A stretch of DNA of 64,000 bases from Channallabes apus (taxonomy: Eukaryota; Chordata; Actinopteri; Siluriformes; Clariidae). This document shows positions 9,701 through 22,095 of this stretch, in pieces. Position numbers and translations under genes: made by a program. The stretch is from assembly GCA_030522415.1 (NCBI GenBank), contig CM060127.1, positions 2,853,114-2,917,113 of the forward strand. Reading direction: 5' to 3'. Position 1 is the stretch's first letter; each line of letters starts with the position of its first letter. The notes under the pieces were generated by a model. That model had not been told where the DNA came from, searched no databases, and saw only the letters and a list, made by a program, of their open reading frames with translations.

Positions 9701-12700
9701 ATGATACTCAGTTTATTATCTTAACTAAAAGCCAGGCCGCTATGATGAGTTCGGGTTTATGTATCAACATGTTTGTCTTGCATGATGTTTCTCATCAGCT
9801 CTCAGGTCTTACAGGTTGTGCAGCACAAAGAGACACCTGCAGCTCCAGACAATGCGCAGTTTAGGACAAGTTTCAGGACTGAGGGACATGAGCAGTATCT
9901 TTTGACAGCCATATTATTTTTTAACCTGTTGTTCTTCATTCATTTGTCTTACGCAGCTAATTTGTCAGGATCGTGAGAACCGCTAGAACCTTTAAAAAAA
10001 ACATTTTTAACTGAAGCTACCAAGTCAGGACATACGCGGTCTCAAGCAGGGGACATTTTATTCATTTTAGTGACAAAAACTCATTTTAAAATTTTTAAAA
10101 ATTTTAGCCAAAGGGAAAAAAACTCATCCATCTGACAGGTCGAGTCAAACACACACTGAGATTTGATTTCAGGAATTTAACGAACCGATTCTGAAAACCT
10201 CATTTATTCTAGAAAACAGCTGAGAGACATGAGAGGGGACGAGAGGTCAGATGAAAGACCATCTGCTAATGTGGCTTCATCTGGGTTTAGCCTCCTGAAC
10301 CTCATCTACAGTGGTGTGAAAAACTATTTGCCCCCCTCCTGATTTCTTATTCTTTTGCATGTTTGTCACACAAAATGTTTCTGATCATCAAACACATTTA
10401 ACTATTAGTCAAAGATAACACAAGTAAACACAAAATGCAGTTTTTAAATGAGGGGTTTTATTATTTAGGGAGAAAAAAAATCCAAACCTACATGGGCCTG
10501 TGTGAAAAAGTAATTGCCCCCTGAACCTAATAACTGGTTGGGCCACCCTTAGCAGCAATAACTGCAATCAAGCGTTTGCGATAACTTGCAACGAGTCTTT
10601 TACAGCGCTCTGGAGGAATTTTGGCCCACTCATCTTTGCAGAATTGTTGTAATTCAGCTTTATTTGAGGGTTTTCTAGCATGAACCGCCTTTTTAAGGTC
10701 ATGCCACAACATCTCAATAGGATTCAGGTCAGGACTTTGACTAGGCCACTCCAAAGTCTTCATTTTGTTTTTCTTCAGCCATTCAGAGGTGGATTTGCTG
10801 GTGTGTTTTGGGTCATTGTCCTGCTGCAGCACCCAAGATCGCTTCAGCTTGAGTTGACGAACAGATGGCCGGACATTCTCCTTCAGGATTTTTTGGTAGA
10901 CAGTAGAATTCATGGTTCCATCTATCACAGCAAGCCTTCCAGGTCCTGAAGCAGCAAAACAACCCCAGACCATCACACTACCACCACCATATTTTACTGT
11001 TGGTATGATGTTCTTTTTCTGAAATGCTGTGTTACTTTTACGCCAGATGTAACGGGACACGCACCTTCCAAAAAGTTCAACTTTTGTCTCGTCGGTCCAC
11101 AAGGTATTTTCCCAAAAGTCTTGGCAATCATTGAGATGTTTTTTAGCAAAATTGAGACGAGCCTTAATCTTGTTTTTGCTTAAAAGTGGTTTGCGCCTTG
11201 GAAATCTGCCATGCAGGCCGTTTTTGCCCAGTCTCTTTCTTATGGTGGAGTCGTGAACACTGACCTTAATTGAGGCAAGTGAGGCCTGCAGTTCTTTAGA
11301 TGTTGTCCTGGGGTCTTTTGTGGCCTCTCGGATGAGTTGTCTCTGTGCACTTGGGGTAATTTTGGTCGGCCGGCCACTCCTGGGAAGGTTCACCACTGTT
11401 CCATGTTTTTGCCATTTGTGGATAATGGCTCTCACTGTGGTTCGCTGGAGTCCCAAAGCTTTAGAAATGGCTTTATAACCTTTACCAGACTGATAGATCT
11501 CAATTACTTTTGTTCTCATTTGTTCCTGAATGTCTTTGGATCTTGGCATGATGTCTAGCTTTTGAGGTGCTTTTGGTCTACTTCTCTGTGTCAGGTAGCT
11601 CCTATTTAAGTGATTTCTTGATTGAAACAGGTGTGGCAGTAATCAGGCCTGGGGGTGACTACAGAAATTGAACTCAGGTGTGATAAACCACAGTTATTTT
11701 TTAACAAGGGGGGCAATCACTTTTTCACACAGGGCCATGTAGATTTGGAGTTTTTTTTCTCCCTTAATAACGTAAACCTTCATTTAAAAACTGCATTTTG
11801 TGTTCAATTATGTTATCTTTGACTAATAGTTAACGGTTTTTGATGAGCAGAAACATTTAAGTGTGACAAACATGCAAAAGAATAAGAAATCAGGAAGGGG
11901 GCAAATAGTTTTTCACACCACTGTAGGTCATGACAGAATGACCCTGCACACCGCACACACGCCCTACATGACGGCTTGCATAAGTATTCACCCTCATGTC
12001 AATCTTTCCGCATTTTCTAGTCCTACTGTACCAACTGCAAGTGAAACGGCCTTACGATCCAATAACACTGACAATTAATATAGTTTAGTTCATTAGTATT
12101 TACTAAAATAAATAAACAGTGAATGCATAAGTATTCACCCCCATAACTATGAAATGCCTTAATGATGTCTGGTGCAACCAGATGCCATCAGGAGACACAT
12201 AACTGGTAAATAATTTGTCATTCTGTGTGATGGATCGAGTCACATGACCTCAGAATAAACACACCTGTTCCTGGAAGTTGGTAGAGAGCAGCTCTTATTA
12301 AACTAGAGACTACTCGAGCTGTCAGACAAAAACAAGCTGCTGGATTTTGCATGTGGAACGACGCAGGCCTGACAGATAACGTCCCGAGAAGAAATGCGTC
12401 TGGTTCTGCAGGACGCTCAGGAAAATCTAAAGCTACAGTATTCCAGAGTGATGGGCGTGTCAGGGTAAGAAGGGAAGGACATGAAGCGATGCTCCAATCA
12501 TGCATAGTGTCCACACACACACTCGTCTGCTCTGAATGAGCATTACGATCATGTGGCTCGCGTCTCACCAGCTCCTCCGAGCGCTCGATGGCTGCAGCCA
12601 CATCCAGCTCAAACATCTGCTTAACCAGAGCTCCGCGCTTCTCCCTCTGCCGCTCCGTGTTGTGAGGACTGTGGACGGTACTGTAGCACTGGTATCTGAG

Positions 12701-15700
12701 GCAGGACAAGCAGGAAACATTAATATACAGACAAATGACGCGTGAAGGGTTTTGGACTACAGTACAGCGCGGTCGAGTTCTAGACCCCCAGGAGAGGTTT
12801 AGATTTCGCGCACTCAGTCTAATACGCTAACGCAGTCAGTAACCGCTTATACAGTACACAGGGACTTGTACTTGTGTATCAGCTAAGATATGTTATTTAC
12901 AGGTAGACGTATAATCAGTGATGTGGGCCTGTTTTTGTTAGCAGATCTTAAAGGTTTCTAACACTCACCCTGGGTACAAGTGTCTCTGTGTACAGCGGTG
13001 CAGCGGCATGCGGGTTCAGTTCTACCGGAGTCGAGTTCTTAAGGTGTAATCTCGCATTGTGAAACACATCGTCCCAGAGGAAATAATGTAAATGCAGTTA
13101 ATTCGTTCCAGACACCCAAAAATATTACCAGTATTACCAATTTCCAACATTATAATCATATTCATGCATATAAAAACAATCAAAACATTTACAAACCGTT
13201 GGGACACTAAACAAATTGTGAATAAAAACTGAATGCAATGATGTGGAGATGGCAAATGTCAATATTTTATTCAGAATAGAACATAAATCACGGAACAAAA
13301 GTTTAAACTGAGAAAATGTATCATTTTAAGGGAAAAATATGGTGAATCAAAATGTCATGGTGTCAACAAATCCCAAAAAAGTTGGGACAAGGCCATTTTC
13401 ACCACTGTGTGGCGTCTCCCCTTCTTCTTACAACACTCAACAGACGTCTGGGGACCGAGGAGACCAGTTTCTCAAGTTTAGAAATAGGAATGCTCTCCCA
13501 TTCTTGTCTAATACAGGCCTCTAACTGTTCAATCGTCTTGGGCCTTCTTTGTCGCACCTTCCTCTTCATGATGCGCCAAATGTTCTCTATAGGGGAAAGA
13601 TCTGGACTGCAGACTGGCCATTTCAGTACCCGGATCCTTCTCCTACGCAGCCATGATGTTGTGATTGATGCAGAATGTGGTCTGGCATTATCTTGTTGAA
13701 AAATGCAGGGTCTTCCCTGAAAGAGATGACGTCTGGATGGGAGCACATGTTGTTCTAGAAGCTGAATATATTTTTCTGCATTGATGGTGCCTTTCCAGAC
13801 ATGCAAGCTGCCCATGCCACACGCACTCATGCAACCCCATACCATCAGAGATGCAGGTTTCTGAACTGAGCGTTGATAACAACTTGGGTTGTCCTTGTCC
13901 TCTTTGGTCCGGATGACATGGCGTCCCACATTTCCAACAAGAACTTCGAATCGTGACTCGTCTGACCACAGAACAGTCTTCCATTTTGCCACACTCCATT
14001 TTAAATGATCGCTGGCCCAATGAAAACGCCTGTGCTTGTGGATCTTGCTTAGAAATGGCTTCTTCTTTGCACTGTAGAGTTTCAGCTGGCGACGGCGGAT
14101 GGCACGGTGGATTGTGTTCACTGACGATGGTTTCTGGAAGTATTCCTGAGCCCATTCTGTGATTTCCTTTACAGTAGCATTCCTGTTTGTGGTGCAGTGT
14201 CGTTTAAGGGCCCGGAGATCACGGGCATCCAGTATGGTTTTATGCCCTTGACCCTTACGCACAGAGATTGTTCCAGATTCTCTGAATCTTCGGATGATAT
14301 TATGCACAGTTGATGATGATAACTGCAAAGTCTTTGCAATTTTTCGCTGGGTAACACCTTTCTGATATTGCTCCACTATCTTTCTGCGCAACATTGTGGG
14401 AATTGGTGATCCTCTACCCATCTTGGCTTCTGAGAGACACTGCCACCCTGAGAAGCTCTTTTTATACCCAATCATGTTGCCAATTAACCTAATTACTGTT
14501 AATTGGTCTTCCAGCTCTTCATTATGCTCAAATTTACTTTTTCCAGCCTCTTATTGCTACGTGTCCCAACTTTTTTGGGATTTGTTGACACATTGTTGAA
14601 TCAACATATTTTTCCTTTAAAATGATACATTTTCTCGGACTAAACTTTTGATCTGTCATCTATGTTCTATTCTGAATAAAATATTGACATTTGCCATCTC
14701 CACATCATTGCATTCAGTTTTTATTCACAATTTGTTTAGTGTCCCAACTTTTTTGGAATCCGGTTTATAGATAAAATATGAAATAAATAGACATTAAACC
14801 TCATTTACCCCTTAATGTACGATTCCTCTCGGCACCGTCTGCTTTAAAAACCAAACTGAAAGCGGCTCCTTTTTCATCCTTCATAATATTTTTGTGACCT
14901 CTTGGTGTTGTGTCTTTACTAAATCGTACACAAAATACAAATATATATATATATACAGTATGTATAGCTTTGCTTGGCTTTCCACTGACGCAAACAAGTT
15001 TTGAACGGTGTGTTGTCTGTTTTTAAGGCGTCTGTATGCCGAGGTGCGGCTGTAAACGGGGGGTAAATGATTATCTGGACTCCATCTCAGGTTATTACAG
15101 TCGCAGGGAAACGGTGTGAAACACCAGACAGCGAGACGCCCCATCCTACTGAGTTTTGCAAAACAAAGTTTTTTCTTTGGTGTTTATGTTTAAACCCACT
15201 GTGTACTGCACGCTGTGGTGTGATGGACACACACTGCGCTCCAAACACCATCCGGAGATCTGATCTGATCGACATTAGGACATTTTTTGGGAAATTCCTC
15301 CAGAATCCAATAATAAATCATTTTGTCATTTGTTAAATCTGTCCAGAGGAAAAATACATTGATTTCTTTGGAACCAGGTTTAGTTGTGTTAGGTTTATGA
15401 ATTAGGAAGTGTTAGTTGGCGAGCTTAACAAAAGGACCCCATGTTGTAGCTTGAAGGCACGGAGGTTGAAAAATGCAGTAATTCTGCATCACTGGAATGC
15501 AGTTTTATCCTCAATTCTCCTCCAGAAGCAAATGAATACGCCCTCATCCCACTCACTTTCTCTGGATAATCAGCCAGTCGTCGGTGTAGACGCCTAGCGC
15601 GTCCCTCACCCGCGGGTCCAGCGTGCTGCAGACACAAAACATCAACACCGCATCAAACTATATACACTAGAAACACTAATAAGAAGAATAATCTCCTGGA

Positions 15701-15729
15701 TGCTTCGGTACAGACGTGTGTATCTGAGC

Positions 15730-15777
<48 letters not shown>

Positions 15778-15963
15778 AAAGCTCACTCTTCCTCAGGCAG
15801 GGCTGGTTCCAGTGTGGTGCACTCGCGCTCCTGCAGGATGAGCTCCAGGTCATCAGAGGGGAACTCCAGGAGCTGTCGGAGAGGCCCGGGCTCAGGCATG
15901 GGGGCATGACTCTGTACATACTCCTCAAAGTCAACCGGTTCCACCACCTCTGTAAGGGGCACC

Positions 15964-16000
<37 letters not shown>

Positions 16001-17424
16001 CTGAATCTGAAATCTACAACAATTGTACTACGAGTGTGTTTGTGCAAATGCTGTGGAAGTGAGAACAATTACAGTTTGTGATCATCGCCACTTCCCTTTT
16101 ATTTTACTTCAGCTCATAAACCTTACGGACGGCTTTCATGGGAACTAAAATGACTGCAATGTGAAACCTGAGAGGGGATTTAAAGGCGTCAAAGTCAATA
16201 AGGAAAAACACCACAAGATTAGACAATGAGTCAAGAACCCAATATCACGGTGACGCTTGTAGAGCCTCGTCTCGGGATCTCTGCACCCAGTATAGTCACG
16301 AAGTTACACACACACACAAACACACACACACACAGACACACACACACACACACACTGCATCTTTAAAAAAAAGTTTTTACCATGAAAAAAAGTCAGTTTA
16401 TTCCCCCAGAATTTTATTCATAAATTTAAACTTTCATATTCAAGATTTGGATTGAAAGTGAAATATTTCACTCCTTTTTAGTAAATTTGGGTAAATTATC
16501 ATTCAAACAGCATAAAAATCATATTTGTGAACAGGTGACTAGAGGACAAAAGTGTGGAAGGAAACGGTGCACAAGCCACATGGAGACTTCAGGAGATCTT
16601 CACGAGGAGTGGAGTGAGGCTGGAGTCGGTGCATCAAGAGCCACCAAACACAGACGTCTTCAGGCTACAACTGTTGCATTTCCAGTATCAAGGTTCTCCT
16701 GAACCAAAGTCAGAGGTTCTGACCTGAAAAAGAACTTGACCATTGCTCAGTGGGTCAAAGTCCTCTTTCCAGACGAAGGTAAATTTCACATTTCATTTAG
16801 AACTCGAGCTCTCAGAGTCTGGAGGGAAAGAGGAGAGGCACAGAGTCCAGTGTGAGAGTCCATGGTGCTTGAGGTCCAGTGTGTAGTTTTTGGGAGCCAT
16901 GTGATCTGCTAGCGTCGGTCCACTGGTGGTTTGCTGCCTGTGATATCACTGTGCAGACTGTTTATACTGGGCAGCTAACTCGCCTCACCTGCACCCCATA
17001 GAGACTCTGAGCTACAGTCAGGAGGAAGATGAGAAACACCGACCCAACAATACAGAAGAGCTGAATGCTGCTATCAAAGCAACGGCTGGTCTTCAGTAAC
17101 GCCTCAGCAGCGCCACAGTGTGGTCACCTCCACGCCACGCCTCACTGATGCAGTTGTATTAAGTGGCCCTGATCAGGTACTGACTGTATAAATCAACATC
17201 ATTTTCAGAAGTTGAACATTTCTGTAATGTTAATCCTTTTTTAATCTCAGGAAATATTTAGTGATAATGACTTTATGATCATCATTGAAATTAAAACAAA
17301 AATAAACTGTTAAAATATTTTAGTTTGTCTAATTTATGCAAGACAAGTAAAAAAAAATCAAATTTTTAACTAAATTAGAAAAGAAAATCATGATATTCAA
17401 TATATAAAATTTTAAGACATCTTT

Positions 17425-17482
<58 letters not shown>

Positions 17483-17938
17483 GTTTAAATACAGTACTAT
17501 GGAAAAGTTTGGAGACACTTTTTAACTGAATGTTATTTATTTATTTTTTTGGTGATTAATTTTTTACATTCAAAAACAACACTGGATTTTTTTAAACACA
17601 GTAAAACCCTGGATTGTGAGAAACTCGGTTTGTGAATGTTTTGCAAGACGAGCAAAATTTTTAAATAAATTTTACCTTAATAAACAAGCGAGGTCTTGAT
17701 GTACGTATGCACTAGACTAAGACCAAACCTACCTCTGCTGCAGAGGAGACGTTCATTTAGAGTCACCAGCCTCAGAAATCACCAATTAACAACCAGCACC
17801 TCAGATTAGAGGCGTTATGAAGCTTCACAGAGCAGAAGTAGCAGATAAACATCTCAATATCAACTGTTCAAAGGAGATTATTGTGGATTTCGATAGACCA
17901 TATCTAGTGTCATCTAGACTGTATGATCATATAATGAG

Positions 17939-17979
<41 letters not shown>

Positions 17980-18088
17980 CAGGAAAGTGCTATTACTCAC
18001 TGACTGATGGATTCCACTTCGCTTTTTGGAGAGCTGAGGAGAGCCATACTCCCGAGATACCTGCTTCCTGACTTCTGCAGCTACCGTC

Positions 18089-18125
<37 letters not shown>

Positions 18126-21100
18126 AGGGAGGGAGGGAGAGAGAGAGGGAGGGAGGGAGAGGGGGAGAGAGAGAATAGAATGTTTTTTTCGTATAGTGTT
18201 TTAGACCAAACCACGTGTCCCAGGCTGTAAATAAGATAATGAATAGAACCTGTAATTTAGCTCGCAGCCCGAGTTACTGTACTGAGGTCTCGTTATGTAA
18301 GTACTTATCTCTGATTAAAATTAAACACGCCTCATCCGCCCACAGCTGTTCATTTCCCCTCGAACACGGTGCCAGCAGTGTTTTATTTCTTTTACTCCAT
18401 AGAAATTTGCCAGTTTTCTTTTTTTTTCTTACTGATCAACTCGTCAACATTGATCTGTTGTCACACAAAGCAGGAAGACCCGTATCCAGAAAAACCTTCA
18501 CGGGAAAGTCTTACTTCTGTTTCTCACCTGCACTGGAGACCCGTTCCAAAAAAGCTGAACAAGTTCCTCCTTATATAAACTTCACCGCGTTCACCAGCGA
18601 CCAAAGCGACATCACGATACCTGCTGTCCTGTAGAGCTGAAGATCTCTGCCCGAACTCGACGGAACCCGACAGGTTCGGGCTTAATTAATACAATTTTAC
18701 ACGGGCTTGGGCCGGGCTCGGGCGGTAAATGAGCGGTCATGTGATGCGTTTTGATTAGCGCGAGAGAAATGCGAAAATGGATGCTGAGGAGGTTTTTTAT
18801 TTTTTGTGCCAATTTCCAAGATGCCTGTAGCCGATACGTTAGTCATAAATAAACAGTGGCGGTTTTAGGTTTGGGCGAACTGGGCAGAGCGAGCGGAGCG
18901 GGTAGACGAAGGCTGTCAATCAAAATGTACTTGTCGGGCTCTAACCTGCTGTACTGTAGATGCTGACTTTTTTTATTCTGATTTTATTAGAGTTCCAAAA
19001 AACCTAGTAAATAATTCGCTCCTTCTACACAGGACAGTGAGCCGCCCGCCATGTGAATAGACTTTAGGATTATAGAGGAACAGCGACGTCCTCGTCACCT
19101 CAAATAGAAACAAATACTTAAAAAAATGTATTTAAAAAAAATTATAATTCTTGTTCAGTGATACATGAATTGCCAAACAAAAGAACCGTGATAAATAAAT
19201 CCATTCCCCCAACATTTACATTTAAAAGTATTTATTTGTGTGTGTGTACGGGTACAGCTCAATAAATTAGATCATTGAAAAGTTGACTTATTTTAGTAAT
19301 TCAACTCAAAAAGTGAAACTAATATTATACAGATTCATTACACACTGACTTAAATATTTCAGGAGTTTATTTCTTTTTGTTTTCATGATTATAGATTACA
19401 GCTAATTAAAACTCAGAATTCAATATCTCAGAAAATTCGTATATTGTGGGAAAAGTTCAATATTGGAGACTCACGACGTCACAGTCTATTCTGAGGCTTC
19501 CTGAGGCTTTAAATGGTCTATCAGTCTGGTTCTGCTGCTGTATACAAACACATTAATGTCAAGTAAAAATGTGGTAGAAAAAGATGCAGAAGCAACAGGG
19601 ACAAGCGCAGCCTCGAGAGCCTCGTTGGAGCTGGACATCACCTGGAGTCAGCGCTTAAAGAGCCACCACACGCAGACGCATCCAGGACACGAGCTACAAC
19701 TGTCTCATTCCTCATGTCAGGTGTCGAGTGTACAGTTCACACAGTCGGTGGTGGTTTGGGGAGACTGCTCGCCTCCACGCCACGCCCAGACTGCTCGCCT
19801 CCACGCCACGCCCAGACTGCTCGCCTCCACGCCACGCCCAGACTGCTCGCCTCCACGGCACGCCCAGACTGCTCGCCTCCACGCCACGCCCAGACTGATC
19901 GCCTCCACGCAAACCCAGACTGCTCGCCTCCACGCCACGCCCAGACTGCTCGCCTCCACGCCACGCCCAGACTGATCGCCTCCACGCAAACCCAGACTGA
20001 TCGCCTCCACGCCACGCCCAGACTGATCGCCTCCACGCCACGCCCAGACTGATCGCCTCCACGCCTCGCCCAGACTGATCGCCTCCACGCCACGCCCAGA
20101 CTGATCGCCTCCACGCCACGCCCAGACTGATCGCCTCCACGCCACGCCCAGACTGATCGCCTCCACGCCACGCCCAGACTGATCGCCTCCACGCCAAGCC
20201 CAGACTGATCGCCTCCACGCCACGCCCAGACTGATCGCCTCCACGCCACGCCCAGACTGATCGCCTCCACGCCACGCCCAGACTGATCGCCTCCACGCCA
20301 CGCCCAGACTGATCGCCTCCACGCCACGCCCAGACTGATCGCCTCCACGCCACGCCCAGACTGATCGCCTCCACGCCTCGCCCAGACTGATCGCCTCCAC
20401 GCCTCGCCCAGACTGATCGCCTCCACGCCTCGCCCAGACTGATCGCCTCCACGCCTCGCCCAGACTGATCGCCTCCACGCCACGCCCAGACTGATCGCCT
20501 CCACGCCACGCCCAGACTGATCACCTCCACTCCTCGCCCAGACTGATCGCCTCCACACCACGCCCAGACTGATCGCCTCCACTCCTCGCCCAGACTGATC
20601 GCCTCCACTCCTCGCCCAGACTGATCGCCTCCATGCCACGCCCCATTGCTGCAGTAACTCATGCGCAGGAAGCTCTGAGTGATGTACATGTTCACACTGT
20701 TCACTAATCCAACATTTCTGTGTTAAAAATCTTTTTTTTTTAATTGATCTCTAATTATCTAATATTCTTATTTTCTGAGATTTGGGGTTTTCATTCGCTG
20801 TAAGTCACAATCATCAAAATTAAAAGAAATAAACATTTGAAATATTTACATCTGTGTGTAACGAATATGTACAATATGAGTTTCACTTTTTAAACTGAAT
20901 TACAAAAGTAAATCAACTTTTTGATGATAATCTAATTTATTGAGATTAGGGCTGCAACAACTAATCGATAAAATCGATAATTATCGATAATAAAATTCGT
21001 CGTCAACGAATGCCGTTATCGATTAGTTGGGCTGCTCACGTTACTGAGAAGCGCGACCACAAATACACACAGACACACACATGGAGGTTACAGAAGCGTC

Positions 21101-22045
21101 TGCAGGAAAAAGCGCGCGCACCAAGTCCTCCCAGGTATGGCAGCAATTTACATTAAACGCCTCTTATTAAACGTTTTCTGCCGGTCGTAGCGTCCGGTGA
21201 GCGCGGATGAAGCGCCGAGGGTTTTCTACACATAGCGTAGAGAGAGTTCACACGGGCTTTGGTGACGTGCGTTTGTCCGGCTGCGCGTTTATACGGTTAT
21301 ACAAAAACAAAAAAACCTTGCATGCAGCTTTTTCTTGGCGCTCAAATCCCAAACGTTTACTTTCATACATAAATAATACCCTGATTTATGGTTTTATATA
21401 ATTAAGCAAAACATCAAATTAAAGCGTTTACTTTTTATCCAATTAATCGAAGATAAAAAATCGACCAAATAATTGATTATCAAAATAATCATTAGTTTCA
21501 GCCCTAATTGAGATGGACCTGCACACACACTTATACACACACTTATACACACACACCTCGAGCTGTTAGAGTAGAAATCATAATGTTTTAGATCAAAAGC
21601 GTGTGAGCCAGACTGGAACTAACATAATTAACATAACCTGTAATTTAGCTGGCAGCCTGAGCTACTGTTATAGATCAAATAAACAAACTGGCGCATCACG
21701 GCGTACGCTTTAGTTTTAACGGCTTTACATTCATTAGTCTTAATCTTAACAAATGTATAATTAACAAAGTGCCACGAGACGCATCACGACTGTGCGGGTT
21801 TTATGTCGCCTGAAGTTCTCCGGGACAGCAGACATCATACCAACAACTGGCCTATTTATGGCTCAACACCAAAGACCCCAAACAGACCCAGTAACCCCAA
21901 CATCCCAACCTCCCCCCCCCTCCTCACCCCCGACAACACACACACACACACACACACACACACTCCTCCTGCTGTCCAAGACAGTGTGCAGCTGCTCCTT
22001 CACTGACTGGCTCACTTGCTCAAACTCACACACACACACACACAC

Positions 22046-22095
<50 letters not shown>

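Larger units (their letters stand above)
19255..21521 (+). mobile_element. Tc1 element with expanded minisatellite and nested hAT-like insertion
   Basis: The left end CAGCTCAATAAATTAGATC (after TA) is mirrored at the right by CTAATTTATTGAGAT...CCTG. Transposase-gene fragments remain at both sides ('agccaccacacgcagacgca', 'gtggtggtttgggga'; 'attgctgcagtaactcatgc') and the 3' tail 'aaattaaaagaaataaacat' is intact. The middle of the transposase is replaced by a 26-bp tandem array, and a 560-bp hAT-like element sits in the right arm. In dock6 intron 1. Confidence 0.75.

Noticed and set aside
19712..20704. 330-, 300- and 253-codon minus-strand frames over the 26-bp array
   Set aside because: Open only because the 26-bp unit lacks stops in every frame; the frames overlap each other and have no splice or domain support.
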